NCBI GenBank assembly: GCA_020054495.1
Contig: JAHWGK010000015.1
Location: forward strand, 1 to 54,224
DNA from: Thermoplasmata archaeon
GTDB lineage: Archaea; Thermoplasmatota; E2; DHVEG-1
Length of the DNA: 54,224 nucleotides
Reading direction: 5' to 3'
In this document: piece after piece, positions 1-8,748 of the stretch
Layout of the letters: every line of letters begins with the position of its first letter
How positions within the stretch are numbered: position 1 is the stretch's first letter
Notes under the pieces: model-generated
What the model saw: the letters and a program-made list of their open reading frames with translations, nothing else
Databases searched by the model: none
Told to the model about the DNA's origin: nothing
Made by a program: the position numbers and the translations under genes

Positions 1-48
1 CAAAACAACCTTATAACCCAAATTAAAAATGGAGACTTATATGTATAA

Positions 49-198
49 GATGGTGAAGTCGGCCGCCCTGCTTTTTTGTGGGCTATCTTGCATCCTTAAA
101 AAGAATGGGAGGCTAATGACTCACCATAGTGGGCTAAGCCCTCCCAGAAGAGGACCCTGTACCCGTATAGAAGAGTGTCGTCATTCGACCTCACCATC
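49..198. ncRNA. Candidate structured small RNA of about 150 nt
   Basis: The two ends form a 13-bp terminal stem: GATGGTGAAGTCG (49-61) against CGACCTCACCATC (186-198), with one G-U-type exchange. Inside is a strong hairpin with arms GGGAGGCT and AGCCCTCCC and an inner CTCAC/GTGGG helix (about 109-158). The stretch is much richer in G and C than its surroundings, as expected for a stable RNA in an AT-rich archaeon. I checked for SRP RNA, RNase P, 5S rRNA and tRNA signatures and saw none. The strand is uncertain: a TATA-like TTTATAAA at about 208-216 could serve the minus strand, but would start transcription inside the stem. An open frame on the plus strand across this region has no protein-like composition. 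Confidence 0.4.
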
Positions 199-203
199 TA
201 GAC

Positions 204-218
204 CGAAATTTATAAAAC
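204..218 (+). promoter_or_regulatory. BRE/TATA-like element
   Basis: CCGAAATTTATAAAA has the purine-rich BRE followed by TTTATAAA, a good archaeal core promoter on the plus strand. No convincing gene follows before the convergent gene at 326. A 7-bp inverted repeat (TATGAAC-GAG-GTTCATA) lies at about 263-279. On the minus strand the same TATA could serve the RNA candidate. Confidence 0.35.
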
Positions 219-325
219 CGAGGTGGTAAATAAAGTTAATGGAAAAAATGCAACACGAAGGCTATGAACGAGGTTCATAACCCTCATGAATTATCATAGA
301 AAAGAAAGAGGAATAAAGTTGTTTT

Positions 326-2839
326 TTAATTTTGTAGCCCAAATCGCAAAATTAGTCGTTGGAATATTGGGAACAAACCTGGATGACTTGTTAGGAAGTT
401 TAGGGATTGAGTGTTGATTTCTTTATTTTTTGTTACAGTAACAGATAATGATTCAGACCTTTCACTATAGTCCCATGTGTCTTGGGATCTCACCTTAATA
501 TTAAAATATCCTTTGTCCCACCAGGTATGTGATGCTTGGCATATTTCTCCAGAGTTATATGGTCCAAGTCTTTCAATATATCCATCACCCCAATCCCATT
601 CATACCAGATTTGTTCTTGATCTGGATCAGTCGTTGAAGTTGTATATGGGTAACTATCACCTGTTTTTACAACTGTTGGTCCATCTGGTTGAGATGGTTT
701 ATTGGGTGCTCGATTATTCCATACGATCCATACAGTAGTATCGTCAAAAGTATATGCACGATGGCTTAAATGTGCAGTACTATAACAATCGCCTCCAACT
801 GCCATATCAACATGTGTCCAAACATATGCTTTTACACCAATATGATATGTTTCCCCCTTATTCAATGTTAAACCTGAAAATGAATGACTTGTATGAGTAT
901 TTAACCATTCTATATTTAGAGCTCCACCTGATTGATCAATTAATACATCTTCATATTCAATATCATTTATAAAAAAAGTAATTGAAGCATATGCCTCAGC
1001 TGTTCCCCAGCTACTATCAAGATTTATATATAAGGAATAGTCATATAAAAAATCTATTTGGGCATAAGTCATATCAAATGGACATACCCAATCAACAGAG
1101 TGTTCACACCAAGCGTTAGCATTCTCCCATCCATTTATAATCACTGAAGAAAATGCTGAAATATCGCCATAGTTGATACCACTAAAAGCTATACCTTCTC
1201 CTCCATTATTTCCTTCTGAACCGTTTTTATGTGAATCCCAAGGTGGATGTAATGTTATTTCATGATAATCAATACTTAATATAATTATTTTATGAATATC
1301 TGACCAACCACTTTCATCACCTGGGGCATCTTTTGCTTTTGCCTTAATATTATAAGTTCTTCCTCCACCAGTCCATGAATGGCTAAATTCTCGCCATGTA
1401 CCTTGTGGATAAGGTCCTTTCCATCCTGTATTGGAATTATCACCCCAATCAATCCAGTAATAAATATTGTTACCATTATAGTCAGTTGATTTAAACTGAA
1501 ATGAATATGTAACTCCTGGATTACCTTCTTCTGGACCTGTTATAATTGGCTTTTGAGGTGGATCATTCGGTTCGGAACTTGTGGTGAAATCCCAAATAGG
1601 GCCTTGTGTTGAAGCACCTTGGTTATCCTCTGCAACAATCTTCCAATAATACTTGGTATTATAATCTAATGTATCAAGGTTATATGAATTACTCCCATGA
1701 TTTTCCTTTTTTAATGGAGGAGGATTTGTTGTGCCAAAATAAATATCATAAGTTAAAGGATCACCATCTGGATCGGAGCAATCCCAAGAGATGTCAGTAT
1801 TAATGCTTACACCTGTTGCATGGTTTGATGGTGAGGGATTGCTTGGTGAATTAGGAGGATTATTAGGATTTTCTACATATTCTGTTGGGTAGGTTGCAAT
1901 CCAGCTTACCCATGCGTTATCAACTGGATTCCCTGCATGATCATATATTCGAATTGTAAATCCAGATGTTGTAATACTAACAGGACCAGCAATTATTGGG
2001 CCAAATTTTTGACCAGAAGTTACAACCCTTGGATGTTCAGGGAAAACAACATTAAAAGAAACATAATCACCATCGCTATACTGCATAACGTGCCCCTCCA
2101 TTCGCAAACCATCAGATCGAACATGTTCAGTTGGGTAAGTTGCAATCCAACTAATCCAAGCATCATCCACTGAATTTCCAGCATGATCATACAAACGAAG
2201 TTGAAATCCAGATGTTGTAATACTAACAGGACCAGCAATTAATGGTTCACCATATTTTTGAGCAGATATTACAACCCTTGGATGTTCAGGGAAAACAACA
2301 TTAAAAGAAATATAATCATAATCACTATGCTGTGCAACATGCCCCTCCATTCGCAAACCATCAGATCCAACATATTCAGTTGGGTAGGTTGCAATCCAAC
2401 TAATCCAAGCATTATTTACTGGATTCCCTGCATGATCATATATTCGAATTGTAAATCCAGATGTTGTAATACTAACAGGACCAGCAATAACAGGGCCACC
2501 AAATTGACCAGAAGTTACAACCCTTGGATGTTCAGGGAAAACAACATTAAAAGAAACATAATCACCATCGCTATACTGCATAACATGCCCCTCCATATGT
2601 AAATTAGAATCTCTATCCATATAGGCAAACTGATAGGGTTCCTGATTTTCTATTAACGATTCTCTATTTTTCTGGAATTTTTTAATAATTTGTGTAAATT
2701 CTGTGTCAATTTGATTTGTTTTTGTATCAATAATGTCTTCTTTTTCGATATTTCCATTTACACTTGGTATCACACTCGCTCCAACAAAAAGGATTATTAT
2801 TCCTATTACCAGTCCTTTCCTAAAAACAAAATTGTTCAT
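326..2839 (-). CDS. Exported protein with three H-type lectin domains, Fn3 and PKD domains and a C-terminal sorting-like tail
   Basis: 837 aa. Residues 1-29 are a signal peptide (core KGLVIGIIILFVGASV). Residues 80-158, 162-241 and 246-323 are three near-identical repeats. Each ends in a pattern like ITTSGFTIRIYDHAG...AWISWIA, which matches the H-type lectin (Helix pomatia agglutinin/discoidin C-terminal) fold signature, a sugar-binding beta-sandwich. A Fn3-like domain follows at about 330-425, a PKD domain at about 430-520 (WGDN core), an unrecognised beta-rich part to about 705, and a second PKD (WDWGDG). The tail HPGLFPIFQRLILRFGLQN is shared with other exported proteins here. The start is set by GGGCGGTAGG upstream of ATG. 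It is probably a surface adhesin. The domain call rests on motif recognition, not a search. Confidence 0.85.
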   Translation of the reverse strand: MNNFVFRKGLVIGIIILFVGASVIPSVNGNIEKEDIIDTKTNQIDTEFTQIIKKFQKNRESLIENQEPYQFAYMDRDSNLHMEGHVMQYSDGDYVSFNVVFPEHPRVVTSGQFGGPVIAGPVSITTSGFTIRIYDHAGNPVNNAWISWIATYPTEYVGSDGLRMEGHVAQHSDYDYISFNVVFPEHPRVVISAQKYGEPLIAGPVSITTSGFQLRLYDHAGNSVDDAWISWIATYPTEHVRSDGLRMEGHVMQYSDGDYVSFNVVFPEHPRVVTSGQKFGPIIAGPVSITTSGFTIRIYDHAGNPVDNAWVSWIATYPTEYVENPNNPPNSPSNPSPSNHATGVSINTDISWDCSDPDGDPLTYDIYFGTTNPPPLKKENHGSNSYNLDTLDYNTKYYWKIVAEDNQGASTQGPIWDFTTSSEPNDPPQKPIITGPEEGNPGVTYSFQFKSTDYNGNNIYYWIDWGDNSNTGWKGPYPQGTWREFSHSWTGGGRTYNIKAKAKDAPGDESGWSDIHKIIILSIDYHEITLHPPWDSHKNGSEGNNGGEGIAFSGINYGDISAFSSVIINGWENANAWCEHSVDWVCPFDMTYAQIDFLYDYSLYINLDSSWGTAEAYASITFFINDIEYEDVLIDQSGGALNIEWLNTHTSHSFSGLTLNKGETYHIGVKAYVWTHVDMAVGGDCYSTAHLSHRAYTFDDTTVWIVWNNRAPNKPSQPDGPTVVKTGDSYPYTTSTTDPDQEQIWYEWDWGDGYIERLGPYNSGEICQASHTWWDKGYFNIKVRSQDTWDYSERSESLSVTVTKNKEINTQSLNFLTSHPGLFPIFQRLILRFGLQN
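1871..2602 (-). repeat. Three tandem copies encoding H-type lectin modules
   Basis: Three copies of about 245 bp inside the lectin gene are almost identical at the DNA level over long blocks, for example the segments encoding FPEHPRVV and GPVSITTSGF. The near-identity suggests recent duplication or gene conversion. Copy 2 is the most divergent (YDYISF, QLRLYDHAG). Confidence 0.85.
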
Positions 2840-2920
2840 TTTTTCCTACCGCCCATTAAAAATATTTTATAAAGCTGTAATATAATATTATTTTTTAAAA
2901 GTATCCATAACAATCGTTAA
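2839..2920 (-). promoter_or_regulatory. Promoter region of the lectin gene with TTAAC palindrome
   Basis: Read on the minus strand, the palindrome copy TTAACGATTGTTAT lies at 2907-2920. It is followed 6-7 bases later by the A/T-rich core CTTTTAAAAAATAAT, a leader of about 50 nt, and the Shine-Dalgarno GGGCGGTAGG. The region from 2866 to 2930 is almost identical to 11323-11385, upstream of the metallophosphoesterase gene. Confidence 0.55.
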
Positions 2921-2954
2921 CTAGAATAAAAAAAAGAAGATGGAGGATTAAAGT

Positions 2955-3022
2955 TGTTTTTTTATTGTAATTGTAATCCCAGTCGCAAAAATGTTAGTCG
3001 TTGGAATATTGGGAACAAGATT
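2955..3022 (-). pseudogene. Out-of-frame remnant of the LFP...LRLGLQ C-terminal tail behind the protease gene
   Basis: Just after the TAA of the subtilisin gene, another reading frame on the same strand encodes NPILFPIFQRLTFLRLGLQ and then a stop. This is clearly the tail found in frame at the ends of the genes at 326, 8749 and 11411. The DNA matches 11405-11462 as well. The protease itself ends with a different tail. The remnant indicates that an older 3' end of the locus was overwritten or frameshifted. Confidence 0.75.
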
Positions 3023-3025
3023 GGA

Positions 3026-5803
3026 TTAAATACTTTGTATATCATATGGCTCTTTAGCTGGATTCCAATCAAAATTTACCCAAGGTATAAATCTTCTTTG
3101 CCTTCCAAAAATAGGTTTAGGTAGTAAACGAGACCTCTTCCAAAAATTATTACTCCAATCATTCATAATACAACCTTTAAAACTTGCAGATATTGTATTT
3201 TTTATAAAATTATTATAGTTTATTTGATTAAGATTAGATTTTCCTCTTAAATATAATCCAACTATTTTATTATTGTAGATATTATTATATTGAATTTTAT
3301 TCAATAGTGATAAATATGTAACCAATATTCCAATATTGTTTTTTCCAATTTGATTTCTTAAAATTTCGACATTGACATTATAGAGAAGATATAATCCAAT
3401 AGTATTTTGATTTATTTTATTATTTTGTATTGAACTGTTAAAACCCATTGATAAAATTCCAATAAAGTTATTGATAATAATATTATTTGAAATATTAATA
3501 TCAAATCCAATATTACAAAATATTCCAAATGTATGATTTTGTATAATATTATCAAATAGAGAAACATTTGTTGGATATTCCAGAGAAATACCCATTGATT
3601 GAGACTTACCTGATCCAGCTATAGTAAATCCACTGATATTTATCCTATCCTTTAATCCATATATTCTAATACCGATTTGATAGCAATTAATAATAGTAGT
3701 CTTATTGTTATGACCAATTAAATCTATATTTTTATTAATAACCAGATCCTCATTATATATTCCATCATAAACATAGATTGTATCTCCATCTCCAGCGTTA
3801 TTTAAGGCTTCACGAATGCTTTTATAATCTTTTCCACCATCATCATCAACATAGATTGTTTCACTAATTCTATTAAGAAAAAATTGTTTTTGATCCTCAA
3901 ATGCTCCGTGATCACAAATTACTTTCAATCTGATGGTATAAATACCATCTTTAAGATTAGTAGTATTAAAAATTCCAAGAATATTATCATCTATTTCTTC
4001 TGAAGAGTTGTATATTTCTATCCAAGTTTCTGGATATGTTCCTTTATTGTATTCTATTATATATTTTATAAAACCTTCTCCCTTCGCTGTACCATTAATA
4101 ATAACTAAACCACTTTCTTCATCAACTTTACTAGAAACATTAAGATCAGCAATTACAGAATATAATTTTTGTAATGCTTTATTTGCATTTACTCGCCCAA
4201 CGCCAATATAACTGCTTGAATTAACCTTATCAGTAGAGGACCTTAATATAGTTTTAACTTCTTTTGGAGTAAGATTAGGATTTTGACTTACCATTAATGC
4301 AGCCACTCCTGCAACATGTGGACAAGCCATTGAAGTTCCAGAAGCAATAAAATAATGGTCCTTATATATATAATCTGAACGGCTTTTAAAACAATTTTTT
4401 GCTCTTAAAGAAAGAATATCAACACCAGGTGCTGCAACATCAACTGGATTTCCAAAACTCGTGAATGGAGCATTTTCATCCATACTATTTGTTGCTGCAA
4501 CTGTAATTACCTTTTCATGACATGCAGGATAATAATTTAAAAATCCTAAATCGTTAGGTTCATTTCCAGCAGCAGCAACAAGAATAACTCCATTATTATA
4601 AGCATGATTTAACACATTTTTTAAGGTATTAGAAGATGGCCCTATCCAACTCATACTAATTATATCTGCACCATTGTCCACTGCATAAATAATTCCTCTA
4701 ACAGCACCTAATAAATTAGCAGCACCTCTTTTATTCAAAATTTTTACTGGCATTATTTTTGAATTCCAGCTGACGCCAGCAATACCCACGTTATTATTAG
4801 TTACAGCTGCAACAATACCTGCACAATGAGTTCCATGACCATTTTCATCCATGGGGTCATTATCAGTAGAATTAAAAAATATCGATTTACTACAAAAATC
4901 CCAGCCGATAACGTCATCTATATATCCATTATCATCATTATCTTCGTTATCAATATCTCCCGATACACCATTTTTTTTGCGCCACCAGAGCCAATTATCA
5001 AATTTTCCATTATGATTAATATCTTCTTCTTCATTTATCCAAATGTTATCAGCTATATCAAAATGAGTGTGATCAACTCCAGAATCAATAACAGCTACGA
5101 CAATATCTTCACGTCCTTGTTCAGTTTCCCATGCTTCGAAAGCATCAATATCACAATCATAATTTCCTGGAGAAGGATTATTATTTTGTCCATTAGGATA
5201 ATCCTGACCAACATTGTTAAGTGGCCATTGAACATTACAAAATGGATCATTTGTTACATCAGAATAATAATACATATAATTCGGTTCAGCATATTTGATG
5301 TTGGTATTTTTTGTAAATTCTTTAGCAACTTTTAAAATATCAACATCTTCAGGCATAGTAAATATATAAATATTAGACAAATAATGATTTAAACTTAAAT
5401 TGGATAATTTTTCTGAATGAATCACTGAAAATTTTTTGTTGAGCTCATCTACTGATTTTAACCCTGTTTTAATAAATTTTTCTTCATTTATTGAAAAATT
5501 AAGAGAGACGTCTTTTTTAAACTTGACAATGAGTTCGCCTGGCATAAAATCAGATTTTAATTCTTGATCTAAGTTAAGTATATCAGGTGTTAAATTTAAT
5601 AATTCTTTTTCAGTGTAACTAAATAAATCATAATTGATTTTTTCAAATTCTCCAAGATTTTGATTATTTATAATAGCAGCATTTGATAATTCCCAGTTAT
5701 TTATCTGGACATAACCATTTATATTTGGAACAAAAATTGTAACTATAAAAACAATAAATATTCCTATTACCAGTCCTTTCCTAAAAACATTATATTTTAT
5801 CAT
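3026..5803 (-). CDS. Exported subtilisin-family (S8) serine protease with C-terminal beta-helix domain
   Basis: 925 aa. The signal peptide (1-30) is followed by an inhibitor-like propeptide (about 85-180; PGELIVKFK, YAEPN). The S8 catalytic domain has Asp240 (VIDSGVDHTH), His323 (NGHGTHCAG), oxyanion Asn414 (AAGNE) and Ser491 (GTSMACPHVAG), so it looks active. A spacer of about 90 residues leads into a NosD-type right-handed beta-helix (from about 648: IYVDDDGGKDYKSI, then Asn-rich NNI/NTI rungs). The end has RLLPKPIFGR and IPWVNFDW, a tail shared with the gene at 53410. It would act outside the cell in protein breakdown. The start follows GGGAGGTAGG. A remnant of a different tail lies just downstream in another frame. 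Confidence 0.93.
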   Translation of the reverse strand: MIKYNVFRKGLVIGIFIVFIVTIFVPNINGYVQINNWELSNAAIINNQNLGEFEKINYDLFSYTEKELLNLTPDILNLDQELKSDFMPGELIVKFKKDVSLNFSINEEKFIKTGLKSVDELNKKFSVIHSEKLSNLSLNHYLSNIYIFTMPEDVDILKVAKEFTKNTNIKYAEPNYMYYYSDVTNDPFCNVQWPLNNVGQDYPNGQNNNPSPGNYDCDIDAFEAWETEQGREDIVVAVIDSGVDHTHFDIADNIWINEEEDINHNGKFDNWLWWRKKNGVSGDIDNEDNDDNGYIDDVIGWDFCSKSIFFNSTDNDPMDENGHGTHCAGIVAAVTNNNVGIAGVSWNSKIMPVKILNKRGAANLLGAVRGIIYAVDNGADIISMSWIGPSSNTLKNVLNHAYNNGVILVAAAGNEPNDLGFLNYYPACHEKVITVAATNSMDENAPFTSFGNPVDVAAPGVDILSLRAKNCFKSRSDYIYKDHYFIASGTSMACPHVAGVAALMVSQNPNLTPKEVKTILRSSTDKVNSSSYIGVGRVNANKALQKLYSVIADLNVSSKVDEESGLVIINGTAKGEGFIKYIIEYNKGTYPETWIEIYNSSEEIDDNILGIFNTTNLKDGIYTIRLKVICDHGAFEDQKQFFLNRISETIYVDDDGGKDYKSIREALNNAGDGDTIYVYDGIYNEDLVINKNIDLIGHNNKTTIINCYQIGIRIYGLKDRINISGFTIAGSGKSQSMGISLEYPTNVSLFDNIIQNHTFGIFCNIGFDINISNNIIINNFIGILSMGFNSSIQNNKINQNTIGLYLLYNVNVEILRNQIGKNNIGILVTYLSLLNKIQYNNIYNNKIVGLYLRGKSNLNQINYNNFIKNTISASFKGCIMNDWSNNFWKRSRLLPKPIFGRQRRFIPWVNFDWNPAKEPYDIQSI

Positions 5804-5850
5804 TTTTTCCTACCTCCCATTAAATAAAGTTGAAACTCGGTATATGTTAT

Positions 5851-5880
5851 GATTGTTTAAATTTTCCTAAAAAATATACT
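5851..5880 (-). promoter_or_regulatory. Shared promoter type 2 upstream of the protease gene
   Basis: On the minus strand this reads TTTTTTAGGAAAATTTAAAC followed by AATC. The same block occurs upstream of the genes at 7385 and 8449. ATTTAAA is the likely TATA box, about 50 nt before the start codon. Confidence 0.5.
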
Positions 5881-5948
5881 ATTAAAACAAATAATATAAA
5901 TATAATGTTGAAGGTATTAAATTTTTTTAAGACTCTTGATAATAATAT

Positions 5949-7385
5949 TTATCCTAAAGCACAAATTTTATAGTATGAGCCTTCATCCCAAATCTTTAAT
6001 TTAATAAATAATTTATTATTTGCTACAACTAAAGATTCAATATACCCAAGGATCGTTTCACTTGATTCCCATATTAATTCTCCATTACTCTCGTTAAACA
6101 TACAAATTTTTGATTGAGAACCAGGACCTCCAGATGAATCAGAAGCTGCAACTATCACTTTTTTATCTGCAACAATAGGTGAAATAAATAAATTGGTAAA
6201 ACTAAAATCACAAATTTTTCTTTTCCAGATAATTGTTCCATCGCTCTCATTTAATGCAATAATTGATCCATCTAAATCGGTAACAAATATTTTTCCATAT
6301 CCCACTGATGGTGAAGATATACATGTTGGAAAAGCCCAAATATTGGGACTGCCATTAATTTGAAAATACCAAATTTCAGTACCATCATATTTATCATAAG
6401 CAGTAATTCTACGATCACAACTGTTATCGTTTTTAAATAAATTAGAAGGAACAAAGATTTTCTCATAAGCCGCTGTAGGAGAAGAATAAATAACATGACC
6501 GTTTATACCTTTTTTTATCCATAATTGTTTTCCATTATCCAAATTAAAAGCAAAAATTGTTGATTTACGAGAATTAATTGATAAACCAGAAAAAATATTA
6601 ATCATTGCAGAACGGCTAGTAATAACATATAGTTCATTTCCTGATACAATTGGGGTTGATTCTATTAATCCAAATATTAATTTTCTCCATATAAGTTTTC
6701 CATTGGTTTCATTAAAAATAGATATTCTACTTATTGGAAAATTATGAATAAAGTATCCACCTGCAATTATCTTATTATCGGTTACTACTACAGAGCCCCA
6801 AGAACCGCTACTTAAATATTTTTTTTCTAAAATAATGTCTCCTGTTGTTTCTTCTAGTTCAACAATTTTGCCAATAAATTTTGGAAAAAGAACTGTAAAT
6901 TGAATAAACACTTTACCATTTATAACAGCAGGAGTGTTGTAATCTGTAACCGCAGGCAAAAATTTCCCAGGACCTGCAATATCTTGCTTCCAGTTTAAAC
7001 TCCCATCAGATTCATTGAAAGCACAAATCGTGATATTTGATATTGAATATCCATCAGTACGGTCCATACCAGTAACAAAAACTCTATTATTTGCCACAAG
7101 AAGGGAGTTGAAATTAGAGTCAAAACTTATATTTAAGTCATCTTTGAAAGATTTTGACCATATTATATTCAAGTTATTTGGGATTGATGATTTAGAAAAG
7201 CATGAATTTGCTTCATCATGTTGAAACATTGGCCACCAATCAGTATTTGAAGAAAATGTAGAACATCTAATAGGTGTTTCATTTTTATTTTCAACATTTC
7301 CTCCTATACTTGGCACAACACTTGCTCCAACAAATAACAAAATAATCCCAATAACCAATCCCTTTTTAAAAATAGAATTCTTCAT
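5949..7385 (-). CDS. Exported PQQ-like beta-propeller repeat protein
   Basis: 478 aa. The signal peptide (1-29) has the shared core KGLVIGIILLFVGASV. The rest is at least six blade repeats with the pattern G-xxLWxxx and V-xxGKIFV (LNWKQDI, LIWRKLI, LWIKKGI, EIWYFQI, IIWKRKI, LIWESSE), typical of PQQ/BamB-like eight-bladed propellers. None of the C-terminal tails seen in neighbouring genes is present; it stops at YYKICALG, so the protein may simply be released. No catalytic residues can be assigned; scaffold or ligand binding is likely. ATG follows GGGAGGTAGGAAAAA, the same ribosome site as its neighbours, and the gene has its own type 2 promoter. Confidence 0.85.
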   Translation of the reverse strand: MKNSIFKKGLVIGIILLFVGASVVPSIGGNVENKNETPIRCSTFSSNTDWWPMFQHDEANSCFSKSSIPNNLNIIWSKSFKDDLNISFDSNFNSLLVANNRVFVTGMDRTDGYSISNITICAFNESDGSLNWKQDIAGPGKFLPAVTDYNTPAVINGKVFIQFTVLFPKFIGKIVELEETTGDIILEKKYLSSGSWGSVVVTDNKIIAGGYFIHNFPISRISIFNETNGKLIWRKLIFGLIESTPIVSGNELYVITSRSAMINIFSGLSINSRKSTIFAFNLDNGKQLWIKKGINGHVIYSSPTAAYEKIFVPSNLFKNDNSCDRRITAYDKYDGTEIWYFQINGSPNIWAFPTCISSPSVGYGKIFVTDLDGSIIALNESDGTIIWKRKICDFSFTNLFISPIVADKKVIVAASDSSGGPGSQSKICMFNESNGELIWESSETILGYIESLVVANNKLFIKLKIWDEGSYYKICALG

Positions 7386-7430
7386 TTTTTCCTACCTCCC
7401 ATTAAATAACGTTGCAATAAGTAATATCAA

Positions 7431-7460
7431 ATGTTTGTTTAAATTTTACTAAATTATGCA
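7431..7460 (-). promoter_or_regulatory. Shared promoter type 2 upstream of the propeller gene
   Basis: The minus strand reads TTTAGTAAAATTTAAACAAA, nearly identical to the blocks at 5851 and 8496. Confidence 0.5.
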
Positions 7461-7504
7461 AATTAAAAATAAATAAAAGGAAGAGAAATGTTGAATTTGG
7501 TTTT

Positions 7505-8449
7505 TTATAAAATTTTTCGAACAAGCATCCTTTTCGTTGCAGTGTTTCCTGCATAATCATAAGCAACAACTTTTATGATAAACCAATGAATTAAGCGGGG
7601 GCGACTCCAAGTCCAATTATACTCATAAGGAAAGCTAGTATCATTGTCCTTATATTTTCCATTGATATAAAACTCAACCTTTTCAATTCCTGAATCGTTA
7701 TCTGTTGCATTCACTTCAATTGTTATCCTACCAATTATTAGAGGGATACGAAAACGTAAAAGATAATCTCGTATTTTTTCATTAAAAAAATAAAGACCAC
7801 GATCTGGTTTAATTATTGAAATATTTGGAGGATGATTATCATTATTATAACCATAAGTTTTGAAACAAAAATCTTCATTTGGAATTGGACCCCAATTTCC
7901 ATTATTAGCAAAATAATATGCTGTCCCTCTCAGATATACACTCTGATTTTTGTAACCCCATGATAGGGCACTAGAATAGGCAGTCCCATTTAGATATATA
8001 TAATAACTATTTTCAGGTATTACACTTAAATCAGAAAAATCAAAATTAATCCAAGTGGGTGGATCACCGGGCTCAGGATCAAAAGGTCCAATATTTTTTG
8101 ATGTTAATGTTAAATCTTCGCCAACCGGAGAATCACGAATTGAAATAGAAACAACATCTTCAACTTCTGCAAACCGAAAACCAATTTCAACTCTAGTTAA
8201 TATATTTAATGTAGGTTTGAATGATTGTCCTAAAGCATAATATACGGCGCCTTGACCACACCCTCGACCATGAGAACCTTGTGTCTGATATTGATCAAGT
8301 TCATCTCTTGGATCAGATAATTTTATTTTTTCAAATGTTTCTGAGATATTCTGAAATAATTTTCCACTTATTATTGGTAAAAAACCAGCTCCAACAAATA
8401 TAATTATTATCCCTATCACCATACTTTTCTTAAAAACAATATTGTTCAT
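7505..8449 (-). CDS. Exported protein with a QSFKP/FKTYG domain and an Ig-like domain
   Basis: 314 aa. A shared-type signal peptide (1-30) is followed by a domain of about 155 residues (about 50-205). It begins LDQYQ, contains GQSFKPTLNILTRVE and ISIRDS, and ends CFKTYG; the proteins at 8749 and 44140 carry the same domain. From about 210 an Ig-like module (PPNISIIKP, then VNATDNDSGIEKVEFYING and VAYDYAGN) resembles bacterial Ig-like adhesion domains. It stops at MLVRKIL without a sorting tail. Function is unknown; a secreted carbohydrate-binding or adhesive role is a guess. Start chosen by GGGAGGTAGG, with its own type 2 promoter. Confidence 0.8.
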   Translation of the reverse strand: MNNIVFKKSMVIGIIIIFVGAGFLPIISGKLFQNISETFEKIKLSDPRDELDQYQTQGSHGRGCGQGAVYYALGQSFKPTLNILTRVEIGFRFAEVEDVVSISIRDSPVGEDLTLTSKNIGPFDPEPGDPPTWINFDFSDLSVIPENSYYIYLNGTAYSSALSWGYKNQSVYLRGTAYYFANNGNWGPIPNEDFCFKTYGYNNDNHPPNISIIKPDRGLYFFNEKIRDYLLRFRIPLIIGRITIEVNATDNDSGIEKVEFYINGKYKDNDTSFPYEYNWTWSRPRLIHWFIIKVVAYDYAGNTATKRMLVRKIL

Positions 8450-8495
8450 TTTTTCCTACCTCCCATTGTATAACTATACAATATGGTAGTGGGAA

Positions 8496-8530
8496 GGATT
8501 GTTTAAATTTTACTAAAAAATATACAAATT
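8496..8530 (-). promoter_or_regulatory. Shared promoter type 2 upstream of the Ig-like protein gene
   Basis: The minus strand reads TTTAGTAAAATTTAAACAAT followed by CC, preceded by a TATATTTT block also seen at 5870-5880. Confidence 0.5.
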
Positions 8531-8577
8531 AGATAAATAATTACAAAAACATATGTATAATTTTAAAAGTAAAAGTT

Positions 8578-8668
8578 TAGGGGTTTAGTAAAATCTTTGG
8601 GAAGATAGGAAAAATATGAGAATTTAGTTAGACTAAAAAATCATTCTTTTTCTTATACTAAACCCCTA
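8578..8668. repeat. 91-bp element with 13-bp perfect inverted ends
   Basis: TAGGGGTTTAGTA (8578-8590) is the exact reverse complement of TACTAAACCCCTA (8656-8668). The inside is AT-rich with no open frame. It lies about 80 bp behind the stop of the metallophosphoesterase gene. It may be a 3' structure or a tiny non-autonomous mobile element. Confidence 0.5.
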
Positions 8669-8748
8669 CTATAATATTGTATTTTCTATGATAAATAGTT
8701 TTCTAAATAAAAATTATAAAAAAAAGAAGAGAGATTAATATTGTATTT

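Noticed and set aside
29-229. 66-codon plus-strand frame over the RNA candidate
   Set aside because: No ribosome site, low-complexity unlikely protein composition, and the DNA has strong RNA-type pairing instead.
2258-2602. Plus-strand frame of 114 codons opposite the lectin repeats
   Set aside because: It repeats only because the lectin DNA is repeated; antisense shadow with no start signals.
4826-5335. 169-codon frame opposite the protease gene
   Set aside because: Ile-rich antisense translation of the well-supported S8 domain; no ribosome site.
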